A program made the translations under genes and the position numbers. From an uncultured Vibrio sp. (lineage in GTDB: Bacteria > Pseudomonadota > Gammaproteobacteria > Enterobacterales > Vibrionaceae): 64,000 nt of DNA. The stretch spans positions 1,508,030 through 1,572,029 of the forward strand of contig NZ_OY776222.1 in the NCBI RefSeq assembly GCF_963675395.1, given 5' to 3'. How positions within the stretch are numbered: position 1 is the first letter of the stretch; each line of letters begins with the position of its first letter. Under the pieces are notes generated by a model that had not been told where the DNA came from, did not search any database, and worked only from the letters and a program-made list of their open reading frames with translations. Shown here piece by piece: positions 44,757 through 54,379 of this stretch.

Positions 44757-45992
44757 ATGGGCTGCTGCGACGCACCTGGCTTGATGCCAATTGAAGAAGC
44801 GATGGAGAAGATGCTATCGCAAATCAAACCAATCCAAACGACTCAGTCTCTTCCACTCGCCGAAGCATTGGGTTATGTACTTGCCGAAGACATTTTATCT
44901 CCAATTCACGTCCCCCCCTTCGATAACTCAGCGATGGATGGGTACGCGATCCGCATTCAAGACCTGAAAACGTCAACAGTATTACCTTTAGCTGGAAAGT
45001 CATTTGCAGGCCAACCTTTTGAAGGTGAGTGGCCGCAAGGTACCTGTGTTCGTATCATGACAGGCGCACAGATTCCTCATGGTTGTGATGCCGTCATCAT
45101 GCAGGAAAACACCGAAGTAACGGACTCTGGTATTCAGTTCAACCAAAAAGAAGTAGAGCCTCAAAACAATATCCGCCCTACTGGTGATGACATCAAACAA
45201 GGGGATCTCGTACTTGCCAAAGGTGCTCGCCTGACGCCTCGTGATATTCCTATGATCGCCTCTTTGGGTGTAAGTCATGTGACTGTGGTACGAAAGCCGA
45301 AAGTTGCCTTCTTCTCAACTGGTGACGAACTCAAACCATTGGGTGAGTCGCTTGAACCAGGTCAAATTTACGACAGCAACCGTTACGGTATTAAACCGCT
45401 GATCGAACACTTTGGTTGTGAGCCAGTAGACCTGGGTATCGTTCCTGATTGTCCAGACACCCTTAAAGCAACATTTGAGCAAGCACAAACACTGTCTGAT
45501 GTGGTGGTTACCTCTGGTGGTGTGAGTGTGGGTGAAGCCGATTACACCAAAGATATTCTCGAAGAACTGGGTGAAATCGGCTTCTGGAAGCTGGCGATCA
45601 AACCGGGTAAACCCTTTGCTTTTGGTAAACTTTCGACGGCATGGTTCTGCGGTCTTCCGGGCAACCCTGTGTCGTCAATGATGACGATGTACGTATTGGT
45701 GCAACCGATGCTGGCCAAATTAGCCGGCCATACCGAGTGGAAAGAGCCGCTATCCATCCCTGCTGTCACTAAGACGGCTTTCAAGAAAGTGCCGGGACGA
45801 GCGGATTACCAGCGTGGGATCTACTCTTTAGAAGACGGGAAGTTCGTTGTTGAAACAACAGGAAACCAGAGCTCCGGCGCATTCCGATCGATGAGTTTAG
45901 CCAATTGCTTTGTGGTGCTGGAGCGCGAACGTGGCCGGGTTGAGATCGGTGAGACCGTCAACATCCAACTGTTTAACTCAACGTTATATTAG
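44757..45992 (+). CDS. moeA: Molybdopterin molybdotransferase MoeA
   Basis: A 411-residue protein that inserts molybdate into adenylated molybdopterin. The ATG at 44757 is chosen because AGGA lies eight bases before it. The N-terminal part has PPFDNSAMDGYAIR (about residues 57-70) and RIMTGAQIPHGCDAVIMQE. The central MoCF domain has STGDELKPLGESLEPGQIYDSN and VVTSGGVSVGEADYTKDIL, and GLPGNPVSSMMTMYVLVQPML is near 303-323. It is followed by moeB eight bases later, forming an operon. Confidence 0.96.
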   Translation: MGCCDAPGLMPIEEAMEKMLSQIKPIQTTQSLPLAEALGYVLAEDILSPIHVPPFDNSAMDGYAIRIQDLKTSTVLPLAGKSFAGQPFEGEWPQGTCVRIMTGAQIPHGCDAVIMQENTEVTDSGIQFNQKEVEPQNNIRPTGDDIKQGDLVLAKGARLTPRDIPMIASLGVSHVTVVRKPKVAFFSTGDELKPLGESLEPGQIYDSNRYGIKPLIEHFGCEPVDLGIVPDCPDTLKATFEQAQTLSDVVVTSGGVSVGEADYTKDILEELGEIGFWKLAIKPGKPFAFGKLSTAWFCGLPGNPVSSMMTMYVLVQPMLAKLAGHTEWKEPLSIPAVTKTAFKKVPGRADYQRGIYSLEDGKFVVETTGNQSSGAFRSMSLANCFVVLERERGRVEIGETVNIQLFNSTLY

Positions 45993-46000
45993 GCTCGAAT

Positions 46001-46750
46001 ATGGAAATCCTAAGCGATGCAGAAATGCTGCGCTACAACCGCCAGATCATCCTACGCCAGTTTGATTTTGACGGACAGGAAGCACTTAAGCAGAGCTCCG
46101 TCCTGATTCTTGGTGCTGGCGGGCTGGGTTGTGCGTCGAGTCAGTACCTTGCGACTGCGGGTATTGGTAAACTGACATTAGTTGATGATGACATTGTCGA
46201 GCTATCTAACCTTCAGCGTCAGGTACTGCATCACGATGCGGATATCGGCCGTAAGAAAGTTGATTCTGCCAGCGATGCGCTACGAGAACTTAATCCTCAC
46301 ATAGACGTTGAGACCATTGCCAAGCGTCTTGATGATGCAGAAATGCAATCCCTGATTGAACAACATACGCTTGTTGTGGATGCATCGGATAACGTAGAGA
46401 CGCGTAACCAGCTTAACCGCTTGTGCTTCGCAACGAAAACGCCGTTAATCTCCGGTGCAGCAATCCGCATGGAAGGTCAGGTAAGTGTATTCACCTACGA
46501 TGACCCTGCACAACCCTGTTACCAATGCTTGAGCGCTCTATTTGGCAGTGATGCCTTGAGCTGTGTAGAGGCTGGTGTCATGGCACCAGTTGTTGGCATT
46601 GTCGGCGCAGTACAAGCGATGGAAGCGATCAAAGTGATCGCGAATTATGGTCGACCAATGAAAGGCAAGATACTCATACTTGACGCACTAAGCATGTCCT
46701 GGCGAGAGATGAATCTAATGAAAATGCCATCCTGCCCGGTTTGTAATTAG
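46001..46750 (+). CDS. moeB: Molybdopterin-synthase adenylyltransferase MoeB
   Basis: A 249-residue E1-like enzyme that adenylates the C-terminus of MoaD. The ATP-binding GAGGLGCASSQYLATAGIG is at about residues 36-54, DNVETRNQLN is near 128, and the zinc-binding CYQC and CPVC pairs flank the C-terminal half. The start follows the moeA stop by eight bases. A terminator follows. Confidence 0.95.
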   Translation: MEILSDAEMLRYNRQIILRQFDFDGQEALKQSSVLILGAGGLGCASSQYLATAGIGKLTLVDDDIVELSNLQRQVLHHDADIGRKKVDSASDALRELNPHIDVETIAKRLDDAEMQSLIEQHTLVVDASDNVETRNQLNRLCFATKTPLISGAAIRMEGQVSVFTYDDPAQPCYQCLSALFGSDALSCVEAGVMAPVVGIVGAVQAMEAIKVIANYGRPMKGKILILDALSMSWREMNLMKMPSCPVCN

Positions 46751-46763
46751 TGAGATAACATTC

Positions 46764-46791
46764 AAAAGCTCAACCTACCGTTGAGCTTTTT
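46764..46791 (+). terminator. Terminator of the moeA-moeB operon
   Basis: AAAAGCTCAA and TTGAGCTTTT form a ten-base-pair stem with a seven-base loop, ending in TTTTT. Confidence 0.88.
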
Positions 46792-46901
46792 GCTATGGGA
46801 CGAAAGCAATTTTTGCGTAAAGCGGCATTCAACTTTGAACAGACATTTATTTTCATGTAAAACAGTAAGATTACTCAGGTTTGAATATACGGAACTCTAT
46901 C

Positions 46902-47198
46902 TTGGACAATCCCCAAAAATACATTTTGGTTTTAACCAGCTTAACCGCCGTTTTACTGCTTCTCTGGTTAAGCGCTCCAAACACAGAGAGAACCGTGACG
47001 GCAACCGTAATAAATAACACGCTAACACAATCTTTAGATGGTCAGCGTCGCTATCTCACCATCGATTCACCAGAAACTGGCCAGCAACGCGTTGCGGTTC
47101 CAACTTCAGCCTCCTGTCCAGTTGGTTCAACCGTGACATTAAGGCAAACCACCGAAACAACCATAGAGCAGTCATTCTCCTTTGTGAGCTGCAAATAG
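46902..47198 (+). CDS. Small single-span membrane protein, unknown
   Basis: A 98-residue protein starting at TTG 46902, supported by GGAA seven bases upstream; a TTG at 46881 is the alternative. One N-terminal helix (YILVLTSLTAVLLLLWLSA, about residues 7-25) anchors a small exported domain with two Cys (ASCPVGS and SFVSCK) that may form a disulphide. Thr-rich beta-like sequence lies between. I do not recognise the family. It lies between moeB and sseA on the same strand, with a terminator before it. Confidence 0.6.
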   Translation: MDNPQKYILVLTSLTAVLLLLWLSAPNTERTVTATVINNTLTQSLDGQRRYLTIDSPETGQQRVAVPTSASCPVGSTVTLRQTTETTIEQSFSFVSCK

Positions 47199-47240
47199 AG
47201 TATCTCAAAGCCATTTGGTATTTATCATAAGGAATTAACG

Positions 47241-48071
47241 ATGCAGACATTGATTGACGCAACAGAACTCAATGCCCTATTAGGTCAACCCAATGTGAAA
47301 GTTTTGGATGCGAGCATTAGCTTCCAAATCCCTTCTGAGGGAAAGAAAATCACCGATAGATGGATTCCTGGGTCACTGCGATTCGACTATGACAATGACT
47401 TTTGTCTGCCAAACTCCACGCTGCCACATATGATGCCAACCGAAGATGGTTTTAATACCAGCGCGCAAGAGCTTGGCCTGCACAAGGACGACCTTATTGT
47501 TATCTACGATAACTCTGGAACGCTTGCGTCACCCCGAGCGTGGTGGATGTTCAAAGCGATGGGACACGATAACGTAAAAGTGCTGAATGGTGGGCTACCA
47601 GCGTGGATCACCTCAGGCTTACCTGTCGTAGAATCACTCTCTGCACCGACTGAAAAAGGGTCATTTGTCGGGACTTTGTTAGAGGAAGCATTCTTAGACG
47701 CGCAAACCGTACTTGAACACGCAAATAACCAAAGCGCCAATATCATTGATGCACGTTCTAAAGCCCGCTTTTTGGGCGAAGTACCGGAACCACGTGCAGG
47801 TCTTCGCAGCGGACACATTCCAACTTCAATCTGTTTACCATTTCAGGAGCTGATGACGGATGGCCACATCAAACCAGTTTCGGAATTAGAGCAAGTATTT
47901 AGTGATCTTACGATTCAAGACGACCAACGCCTAATATTCAGCTGTGGTTCAGGAGTTACCGCCTGTATTTTGTTGTTAGCCGCGCATCAATTAGGCCTGA
48001 GAAATGTGTCTGTATACGATGGTTCGTGGACGGAGTGGGGTTCAAGCCTTCACTTGCCAATAGAAATTTAG
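47241..48071 (+). CDS. sseA: 3-mercaptopyruvate sulfurtransferase SseA
   Basis: A 276-residue protein with two rhodanese domains. The first (about residues 1-130) is inactive. The second (about 150-276) carries the persulfide Cys in the loop CGSGVTA, which is the mercaptopyruvate-type loop rather than the CRKGVT of thiosulfate rhodaneses. The ASPRAWWMFKAMGHDNVKVLNGG and DARSKARFLGEVPEPRAGLRSGHIP segments are typical. AAGGAA precedes the ATG. It transfers sulfur to cyanide or thiols in the cytoplasm. Function beyond that is inferred from family. Confidence 0.9.
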   Translation: MQTLIDATELNALLGQPNVKVLDASISFQIPSEGKKITDRWIPGSLRFDYDNDFCLPNSTLPHMMPTEDGFNTSAQELGLHKDDLIVIYDNSGTLASPRAWWMFKAMGHDNVKVLNGGLPAWITSGLPVVESLSAPTEKGSFVGTLLEEAFLDAQTVLEHANNQSANIIDARSKARFLGEVPEPRAGLRSGHIPTSICLPFQELMTDGHIKPVSELEQVFSDLTIQDDQRLIFSCGSGVTACILLLAAHQLGLRNVSVYDGSWTEWGSSLHLPIEI

Positions 48072-48110
48072 CAAACAAACGAGACACTAAATTTCATGAT
48101 TGTGAATACA

Positions 48111-48138
48111 AAAACCGCCCTCAAATGACGGCGGTTTT
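48111..48138. terminator. Terminator between sseA and the TRAP genes
   Basis: AAAACCGCC and GGCGGTTTT form a nine-base-pair hairpin between convergent genes. Confidence 0.8.
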
Positions 48139-48175
48139 ACGTCTTTTAGATACAAGTAATATCACTACTTTGTCA

Positions 48176-50074
48176 TCATGATGCCTTAGAAGCAGGTTTT
48201 TCCGGCTGACGATAGTTGATCAGGCAGATTACAACGATCACCGCCAATGCCACCAGTCGATAAATGTCCGACATAAACAGTACACCTAACGCCATCGCGA
48301 GTAAAACACCACGCTGCCACTGTTGTAATGGCGAAAACAAACGACCTTCGATACCACCAGCGAAGGCGACAAACAGGCTGATTGTCGAAATCACACCAAT
48401 CACAAAGTGCATCGGTTCACCATCAATCCAGATCAAACCAGAAAAGGCCATCATTGCCGGAATGAGGAAAAAGCCCTGAGCGAGTTTAAATGCCTGAACC
48501 GCAGAACGCATTGGTGACGCATTCGCAATCCCCGCCCCTGCAAATGCAGCCAGCGCGATTGGCGGTGTCACGTTTGAAGTCTGTGATAGCCAGAACACAA
48601 TCATATGCGCCGTCAAAACCCCGAGTCCAAAGTCCATTAATGCTGGCACAGCCATGATTGATAATACAATGTAAGCCGCCGTTACGGGTAACCCCATACC
48701 GAGTACCACTGCAGCAACCGCAATCAACGCTAATACCGACCACAAGTAGCCGCCCGACATAGCAATAAGGAACTGCGTAAACTGAAGACCAATCCCCGTC
48801 TGGCCAACAACACCCACCACGATACCGGCTGTTGCACAAGCGACAGAAATTGGGATAGCCAGAAGCGCACCTTCTCTCAAGCCTTCGATAAACAGTTTGA
48901 CTGTAATACGACTGTGCTTGCGCGTCATGGCCGCAAGTAGGATCGCCACACACCCGATGACGCCGACGAGCACTGGAGAGTAGCTCATCATCAGTAATGC
49001 GGTGATTAAGATAAGTGGCAGTAAATAGTGCCAGCCATCTTTCAACACCTTAGAAATCTGCTCGGTTACCGTCATCCCCTCAAGACCCAGCTTACAAGCC
49101 ATCAGGTGTACATAGAGCAAGGTACAGGCAAAATACAAAATCGCCGGAGCAATCGAGACTAATAAAATGTCGCTATAAGGGATACCGGTAAATTGCGCCA
49201 TAACGAACGCCCCCGCTCCCATTACTGGTGGCATAATTTGTCCACCCGTCGATGCGGCAGCTTCGATACCCGCGGCTTGCTCAGGCCTATAACCGAGTTT
49301 TTTCATCATCGGTATGGTTAATGCGCCAGTCGTTACTGTGTTTGCGATTGCCGAGCCAGAGATGGACCCAAGAGCTGCAGACGCAATCACACTCGCTTTA
49401 GCCGGACCACCTCGGTACTTACCTGCCAGCGCAAATGCCATATCAATAAAGAACTGACCAGCCCCCGTGACCTGCAAAAAAGCGCCAAACAAAACGAACA
49501 TGAAGACCACACCAGCCGCGATTGCGAGTGGCGCTCCATAAACACCATTGGTCGAATAAATGTGGAAACGAACAATCTCTTCTACAGAGAACCCTTTACT
49601 CGCGACGTTGTCCGGTAAAACATCACCAAACATGGCGTAAGCCAAGAATAGCGCGGCGATTGCTACCATCACCAGCCCGACAGTGCGCCTTGTCGCTTCG
49701 AGTAACATGATAATCAATACGACGCCTGCCAGTTGTTCTGTCGTTCCTAGCCCATCAAGCAGAAAGCTAATGTCGTCGTAGTCGAACAGAGCAATGGTGG
49801 TTGAAGCCCAACACGTTAGCGCGACAAGAACAAAATCAATCACTCTTCCTGTCAGGTAAACAGGCACTGAATGTCGGGCTTTGAAGGTCGGGTAAACCAA
49901 GAAAGCAATCGCTAGCACCCAGCTAACGTGAACTGGACGAAATACTGGTGCCGATAGGCTGGCAACAATACCCTGCCAAACTTGAAAGACAGATAAAGCG
50001 ATAGCCGCAACGGCGGCTATCGAAAGTATCACGTCGGTAACTTTCTGGTTACTCGGATGAATCTGACTCATCAC
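48176..50074 (-). CDS. TRAP transporter fused permease (TAXI type)
   Basis: A 632-residue inner-membrane protein with about 16-18 helices, fusing the small DctQ-like and large DctM-like subunits. The DctM part shows ASAALGSISGSAIANTVTTGALTIPMMKKLGYRPEQAAGIEAAASTGGQIMPPVMGAGAF (about residues 230-290) and GMGLPVTAAYIVLSIMAVPAL. GGAG lies six bases before the ATG. With the binding protein encoded just upstream it forms a sodium-driven importer of an organic acid, often glutamate or a dicarboxylate in known TAXI systems. The substrate here is unknown. Confidence 0.9.
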   Translation of the reverse strand: MMSQIHPSNQKVTDVILSIAAVAAIALSVFQVWQGIVASLSAPVFRPVHVSWVLAIAFLVYPTFKARHSVPVYLTGRVIDFVLVALTCWASTTIALFDYDDISFLLDGLGTTEQLAGVVLIIMLLEATRRTVGLVMVAIAALFLAYAMFGDVLPDNVASKGFSVEEIVRFHIYSTNGVYGAPLAIAAGVVFMFVLFGAFLQVTGAGQFFIDMAFALAGKYRGGPAKASVIASAALGSISGSAIANTVTTGALTIPMMKKLGYRPEQAAGIEAAASTGGQIMPPVMGAGAFVMAQFTGIPYSDILLVSIAPAILYFACTLLYVHLMACKLGLEGMTVTEQISKVLKDGWHYLLPLILITALLMMSYSPVLVGVIGCVAILLAAMTRKHSRITVKLFIEGLREGALLAIPISVACATAGIVVGVVGQTGIGLQFTQFLIAMSGGYLWSVLALIAVAAVVLGMGLPVTAAYIVLSIMAVPALMDFGLGVLTAHMIVFWLSQTSNVTPPIALAAFAGAGIANASPMRSAVQAFKLAQGFFLIPAMMAFSGLIWIDGEPMHFVIGVISTISLFVAFAGGIEGRLFSPLQQWQRGVLLAMALGVLFMSDIYRLVALAVIVVICLINYRQPEKPASKAS

Positions 50075-50179
50075 TTACTCCATGTAACTTTTTATCAGTC
50101 CACAGAAGCACTTAATCATGCGATCAAATTGAAACCTGACCAGTGCCGCTGTGGATTGGTTTTACTTCTTTAATACGAA

Positions 50180-51109
50180 TTACTTGGTTTGTTCCTGAAA
50201 GTACTTCTCAGAACCAGGGTGTAGTGGAACACCATCCAGTTTGGTCATATTTTCGATCGTGGTGAACTTAGTCACACCCAGAACCTGACGAATCTCGTCG
50301 ATGTGCTCAAACGTGGTTTTTGTCATCTCATAAGCCATGTCTTCGCTCATATTTTTATTTACAACCAGAACGTTCCATACCGCAGGTACTTTAAACGCTG
50401 GCACTTTATTGTAAGAGTCAGCTGGTACATCAAGTTCCAGGTAGGAAGGGTGCTCTGCGGCAATTTTCTTCAACTCTTCATCACTGAAACTCAAAACGCG
50501 AATGTCACGAGTCAGAGCCAGTTCCGTGATCGCACCAACACCTACACTACCAACGATGACTCCTGCATCAATCTGGTTATTCGCGATAGCACTGGTGGTT
50601 GCAGTGTAGTTCAAAGACTGAGCTTTGATGTCATCTTCTGTGACACCTAATGTGTTAAGGATATTTACCGCACTTACGCGCGTACCTGAACCCGGCGCCC
50701 CAAGAGAAACGCGTTTGCCTTTCAGATCAGCAACAGATTTGATGTCTGAGTCAGCAGGCACAATGAACTGTACGGCATTCGGATAAAGTGCAAATAGTAC
50801 CGCAACGTCCATCTTGCGAGGAAACGGCTTCGTTCCTTCATACGCTTGCAGCACAACGTTACCTTGAGCAATACCAGCAAGCTGCTTGTTGGTAGACACT
50901 TTAATGGTGTTTTCAACTGAGGCAGCAGTCACTTCAGCGCGCATGTTAAAGTCCGGTAGATTCTCGCTCCAAATCTTCGCCAACATGCCACCTAGCGGGT
51001 AATAAGTACCACTTTGACTACCGGTACCAATAGTGTAATTTTCCGCCATTGTTGATGCTGAAAATACAACAGCCAGTGCCACTAGCCCATTCCTTAGTGC
51101 TTGGTACAT
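50180..51109 (-). CDS. TAXI-family TRAP solute-binding protein
   Basis: A 309-residue periplasmic protein. AAGGAG five bases before ATG 51109 decides the start and leaves a signal peptide MYQALRNGLVALAVVFSASTMA. The mature protein has the TAXI hallmarks YTIGTGSQSGTYYPLGGMLAKIW, LKGKRVSLGAPGSGTR and VIVGSVGVGAITELA. It precedes the fused permease gene by about 100 bases and should deliver its ligand to it. The nearest upstream gene is a SorC regulator 780 bases away, whose link is unproven. Confidence 0.92.
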   Translation of the reverse strand: MYQALRNGLVALAVVFSASTMAENYTIGTGSQSGTYYPLGGMLAKIWSENLPDFNMRAEVTAASVENTIKVSTNKQLAGIAQGNVVLQAYEGTKPFPRKMDVAVLFALYPNAVQFIVPADSDIKSVADLKGKRVSLGAPGSGTRVSAVNILNTLGVTEDDIKAQSLNYTATTSAIANNQIDAGVIVGSVGVGAITELALTRDIRVLSFSDEELKKIAAEHPSYLELDVPADSYNKVPAFKVPAVWNVLVVNKNMSEDMAYEMTKTTFEHIDEIRQVLGVTKFTTIENMTKLDGVPLHPGSEKYFQEQTK

Positions 51110-51889
51110 AAATGCTCCTTGTTCTTTTAGATTGGTTGTTCTAGCCAAATAACCTGGTGATATTTAGGTACGCACACGTCTGTGTTCTGAACCCTGTATC
51201 TTGAAGTCATTTGGATATAGTTCATAAAGTTATGGTGTGCTCAGGGAGAAATAGCAAACGAGAATGAGATGAAATGAGAGCTTTGTGCGCTATTTGTGTG
51301 CCACTCAGACACGGATTGAAACTTTTCCCTGTAACCTATATCAGCCAGAAACCGTGGGAGAACACGGCTAAAAACCTGACTGAATTCGCAACAAAACAAT
51401 GAGATTTGTTTTTCTCCCTACCATGGAGTACTGCGAGTGCGGGCTAATATTTATATACTTTGCTTCAATTTGCAATCATTAAAAATGTAAACCTAGACAA
51501 GTAAAATATGATCAAAAAAGCGATAACATAAACGCTCAGAATGAATACGCCACATTTTAAATCAATGTATTATCGTTGAGTTATTATTTTTTACTATCAC
51601 TAATAAAGTACGCCAAACCTCGGATAGACGGATTGGCCAAGTGTATATAAAAGCAGCAATAAAGAATAAAAAATAGCAAAAAACAAACGCTAATTTGATT
51701 ACTAAATGTAACATTATTGAGGAAGGTATCCTTGGCAAACCAACCACAAAACTGATCATCCTGCTCTACACAAGCAGAACAGGATAAGCGTGTTACATAA
51801 TGCCATTACTTATGCATCTCTATTATATGACTTCAACCAACTCACTTTTTGGATCGCCGGACAACTCCCAGGTACATATGCCACCTAAA
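51110..51889. other. 780-base intergenic region
   Basis: A long AT-rich gap between the binding-protein gene and the SorC gene, both transcribed leftward. Short open frames (for example 51562-51759 on the minus strand) lack ribosome-binding sites and known motifs. No copy of the GAGCAAAT repeat seen upstream of the SorC gene was found. It should hold the TRAP operon promoter and the end of the SorC transcript. Confidence 0.4.
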
Positions 51890-52882
51890 TTAGACTGCTT
51901 TGCCGTTCATTTGCTCATCAAGGTTGAGAACCGTTAATGCGTTACTGACGCTAGTGGCAATAACGTCAATCGCGCCAGTTCTTAAGGCTCCGAGTAAGGC
52001 TAAAGGTTTGCTGTTCTCGGCCGCAATGGCGATCACTTCAGAAACTGAGCGAAATTCATCAATGCCAAGACCGATAATACGGTCGCTCATGACCGTCTTA
52101 GCTGACACGCCATTAATGTCGAAAAAATCGTACCCTGCGAAGTCACCCACCACACCTTGCATCATACGTGACTGCACCACTTCTTCTGCGGTAAACCAAC
52201 CGAGGTCAACCATGTAACTGTTTTCACTCATGTCGCCGATTCCGACTAGAGCCACATCCGCTTTGCGCGCGAGATCCAAAGTCTGTTTCACCGTCGCGTT
52301 TTGCATGAAGGCAAGTTTCTGCTCACGGTTTTCTGCATAAGCCGGTGCGTATAGTGTTTCTGATGTGCCACCATAGCTTTTCGCAAACTGACGACAAATA
52401 TGGTCAGCGTTAAACATCCCTCCACGCGGGTGAATACCACCGATACCACAAACAAACTTGACGTCCTTTTGAGGAATAACGCCAACATGATGAGCGACGG
52501 CAGACACATTACGCCCCTGACCTACCGTCACAACCGTACCATTTTGTAGCGTGCTCGCCATATATTTGGATACCAATCCAGCGACTTGCAATCGTTGCTG
52601 CTCTTCGCTTGGCTGATCTAACGCGACCAAGGCGCGCTTCACACCAAAACGTTCAATCAGTCTTTGCTCAATCTTAGCGCTAAATACCGGATGATATTTA
52701 ACTGTGATCTCCACGATACCTTCATCTCTTGCCTGCTTTAGCATACGCCCCACTTTCGCTCGTGAAACAGCAAACTTTTTCGAGATCTCTTCTTGTGTTG
52801 CCCCATCTTGGTAGTAAGCAACCGAAATCTCAGTCAGAAGATCGGTACTTTCATCAGATACATCGTTAATCGATTTACTCAT
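51890..52882 (-). CDS. SorC-family transcriptional regulator
   Basis: A 330-residue regulator with an N-terminal helix-turn-helix (QDGATQEEISKKFAVSRAKVGRMLKQARDEGIVEI, about residues 25-60) and a sugar-phosphate-isomerase-like effector domain (about 70-330: VTVGQGRNVSAVAHHV, VCGIGGIHPRGG, VALVGIGDMSEN, VIGLGIDEFRSV-like RIIGLGIDEFRSV). The ATG at 52882 follows AGG at six bases. It is divergent from the tal-tkt operon, and shared repeats in the gap suggest it controls that operon and itself. A sugar phosphate is the likely effector by family. Confidence 0.88.
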   Translation of the reverse strand: MSKSINDVSDESTDLLTEISVAYYQDGATQEEISKKFAVSRAKVGRMLKQARDEGIVEITVKYHPVFSAKIEQRLIERFGVKRALVALDQPSEEQQRLQVAGLVSKYMASTLQNGTVVTVGQGRNVSAVAHHVGVIPQKDVKFVCGIGGIHPRGGMFNADHICRQFAKSYGGTSETLYAPAYAENREQKLAFMQNATVKQTLDLARKADVALVGIGDMSENSYMVDLGWFTAEEVVQSRMMQGVVGDFAGYDFFDINGVSAKTVMSDRIIGLGIDEFRSVSEVIAIAAENSKPLALLGALRTGAIDVIATSVSNALTVLNLDEQMNGKAV

Positions 52883-52920
52883 ATTCAACCTGATTTGTAT
52901 TTTACCTGTGCCCTTTACTC

Positions 52921-52932
52921 GAGCAAATACTC
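52921..52932. promoter_or_regulatory. Candidate SorC operator 1
   Basis: GAGCAAATACTC, about 40 bases upstream of the SorC start. It shares GAGCAAAT and the following TCAACG context with the copy near 53200. Confidence 0.4.
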
Positions 52933-52986
52933 AACGCCATTACAAGCGCTCACAGGCGTAGCATATGTCACACCCATACTTCACTT

Positions 52987-52998
52987 CAACATTTGCTC
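52987..52998. promoter_or_regulatory. Candidate SorC operator 2 (inverted)
   Basis: CAACATTTGCTC is the reverse complement of GAGCAAATGTTG, an inverted copy of the GAGCAAATGTTC repeat found near 53200. Confidence 0.4.
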
Positions 52999-53199
52999 AT
53001 CACAAAAACAAATTCTCAGCTTAAAATCGGACCTGAATAACCCGCTTATAAGCCATATTCTATATAGGCAAACGTTTATTTATGTAACACTGCGAGAGGG
53101 ACGGAAAAAATAATTGATGAATGTCACTTTCCCCCCAGATCAACAATTGACTTTTCGCACAGTTCAGATAATTATGGAGCCATCATTTACTCAACGTTA

Positions 53200-53224
53200 G
53201 AGCAAATGTTCACGACAAATGTTC
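53200..53224. promoter_or_regulatory. Candidate SorC operators 3 and 4 (tandem)
   Basis: GAGCAAATGTTC at 53200-53211 and CGACAAATGTTC at 53213-53224 are tandem copies with a 13-base period. They lie about 125-145 bases before the tal start. The TGTTCA ends recall operator half-sites described for SorC-family regulators. Confidence 0.45.
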
Positions 53225-53346
53225 AAACGCTGAAAGTTAAAAGTTAGTGAGCAGAGCAGATTTCTACTTCCGCTGGCTAACGCGCTTGCAATTGCACTTT
53301 TCATACTGAAAGAAAAGTATGAGCCCAATGAAATAGGATGATCGGA

Positions 53347-54297
53347 ATGAGCAACAAATTAGAGCAACTTCGTAAACTGACGACTGTAGTCGCTGACACT
53401 GGTGAAATCGATGCAATCAAAAAATACCAGCCAGAAGACGCAACCACTAACCCTTCTCTTATTCTGAAAGCCGCTCAAATTGCTGAGTACGCACCTCTCA
53501 TCGATGCTTCAATCGAGTACGCTAAAGCGCAGAGCGACGACAAAGCTCAACAAGTTCAAGATACTTGTGACATGCTGGCAGTAAACATCGGTAAAGAAAT
53601 CCTAAAAACTATTCCTGGCCGTATCTCTACTGAAGTTGACGCACGCCTTTCGTACGATATGGAAGGCAGCGTAGCAAAAGCGCGTCAGCTAGTTAAAATG
53701 TACAACGATGCTGGTATCGCTAATGACCGTATCCTTATTAAATTAGCGTCTACTTGGGAAGGCATCCGTGCTGCTGAAATCCTAGAAAAAGAAGGCATCA
53801 ACTGTAACCTGACGCTTCTATTCTCATTCGCTCAAGCGCGCGCATGTGCTGAAGCTGGCGTATTCCTAATCTCTCCATTCGTTGGTCGTATCATGGACTG
53901 GTACAAAGCGAAAGAAGGTCGTGATTTCGAAGCAAACGAAGATCCAGGTGTACTATCTGTAACTAAGATCTACAACTACTACAAAGAGTACGGCTACAAA
54001 ACTGTAGTAATGGGCGCAAGCTTCCGTAACATCGGTGAGATCCTAGAACTTGCAGGCTGTGACCGCCTAACTATCGCTCCAGCACTACTAGCAGAGCTAG
54101 AAGCGGCTGAAGGTGAAGTGGTTGAGAAGCTTGTTGACTCTAAAGGCGCACAAGAGCGTCCAGCTCCGATGACTCATTCTGAGTTCCTATGGGATCACAA
54201 CCAAGACCCAATGGCGGTAGAGAAGCTCGCTGAAGGTATCCGTAACTTCGCGATTGACCAAGGCAAACTTGAAGACATGATCGCAGCGAAACTGTAA
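53347..54297 (+). CDS. tal: Transaldolase
   Basis: A 316-residue enzyme that moves a three-carbon dihydroxyacetone unit between sugar phosphates in the non-oxidative pentose-phosphate pathway. The start [10 protein letters not shown] aligns with E. coli TalB, so the ATG at 53347 is preferred over 53338. The Schiff-base Lys is in [10 protein letters not shown] (about residue 132), and [26 protein letters not shown] is the family signature. It is the first gene of a tal-tkt operon divergent from the SorC gene. Confidence 0.96.
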   Translation: MSNKLEQLRKLTTVVADTGEIDAIKKYQPEDATTNPSLILKAAQIAEYAPLIDASIEYAKAQSDDKAQQVQDTCDMLAVNIGKEILKTIPGRISTEVDARLSYDMEGSVAKARQLVKMYNDAGIANDRILIKLASTWEGIRAAEILEKEGINCNLTLLFSFAQARACAEAGVFLISPFVGRIMDWYKAKEGRDFEANEDPGVLSVTKIYNYYKEYGYKTVVMGASFRNIGEILELAGCDRLTIAPALLAELEAAEGEVVEKLVDSKGAQERPAPMTHSEFLWDHNQDPMAVEKLAEGIRNFAIDQGKLEDMIAAKL

Positions 54298-54311
54298 TCA
54301 CTCAGAATCAC

Positions 54312-54339
54312 AAGAGGGGAACGTTTGCGTTCCCCTCTT
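54312..54339 (+). terminator. Intercistronic terminator-like hairpin between tal and tkt
   Basis: AAGAGGGGAACG and CGTTCCCCTCTT form a 12-base-pair stem with a four-base loop, followed by AATTTTCC. It lies 14 bases after the tal stop and 40 before tkt. It may reduce tkt expression relative to tal, or tkt may have its own promoter. Confidence 0.75.
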
Positions 54340-54379
54340 AATTTTCCTTTCCTAGAATTAAATACATTCGGTAACTATT

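Noticed and set aside
48486..48953. 155-codon frame over the TRAP permease gene
   Set aside because: Lies in another frame of a clear transporter gene and has Cys/Gly-rich composition typical of a shadow.
51562..51759. 65-codon minus-strand frame in the long gap before the TRAP genes
   Set aside because: Hydrophobic by AT-richness, no ribosome-binding site, no motif; likely chance.
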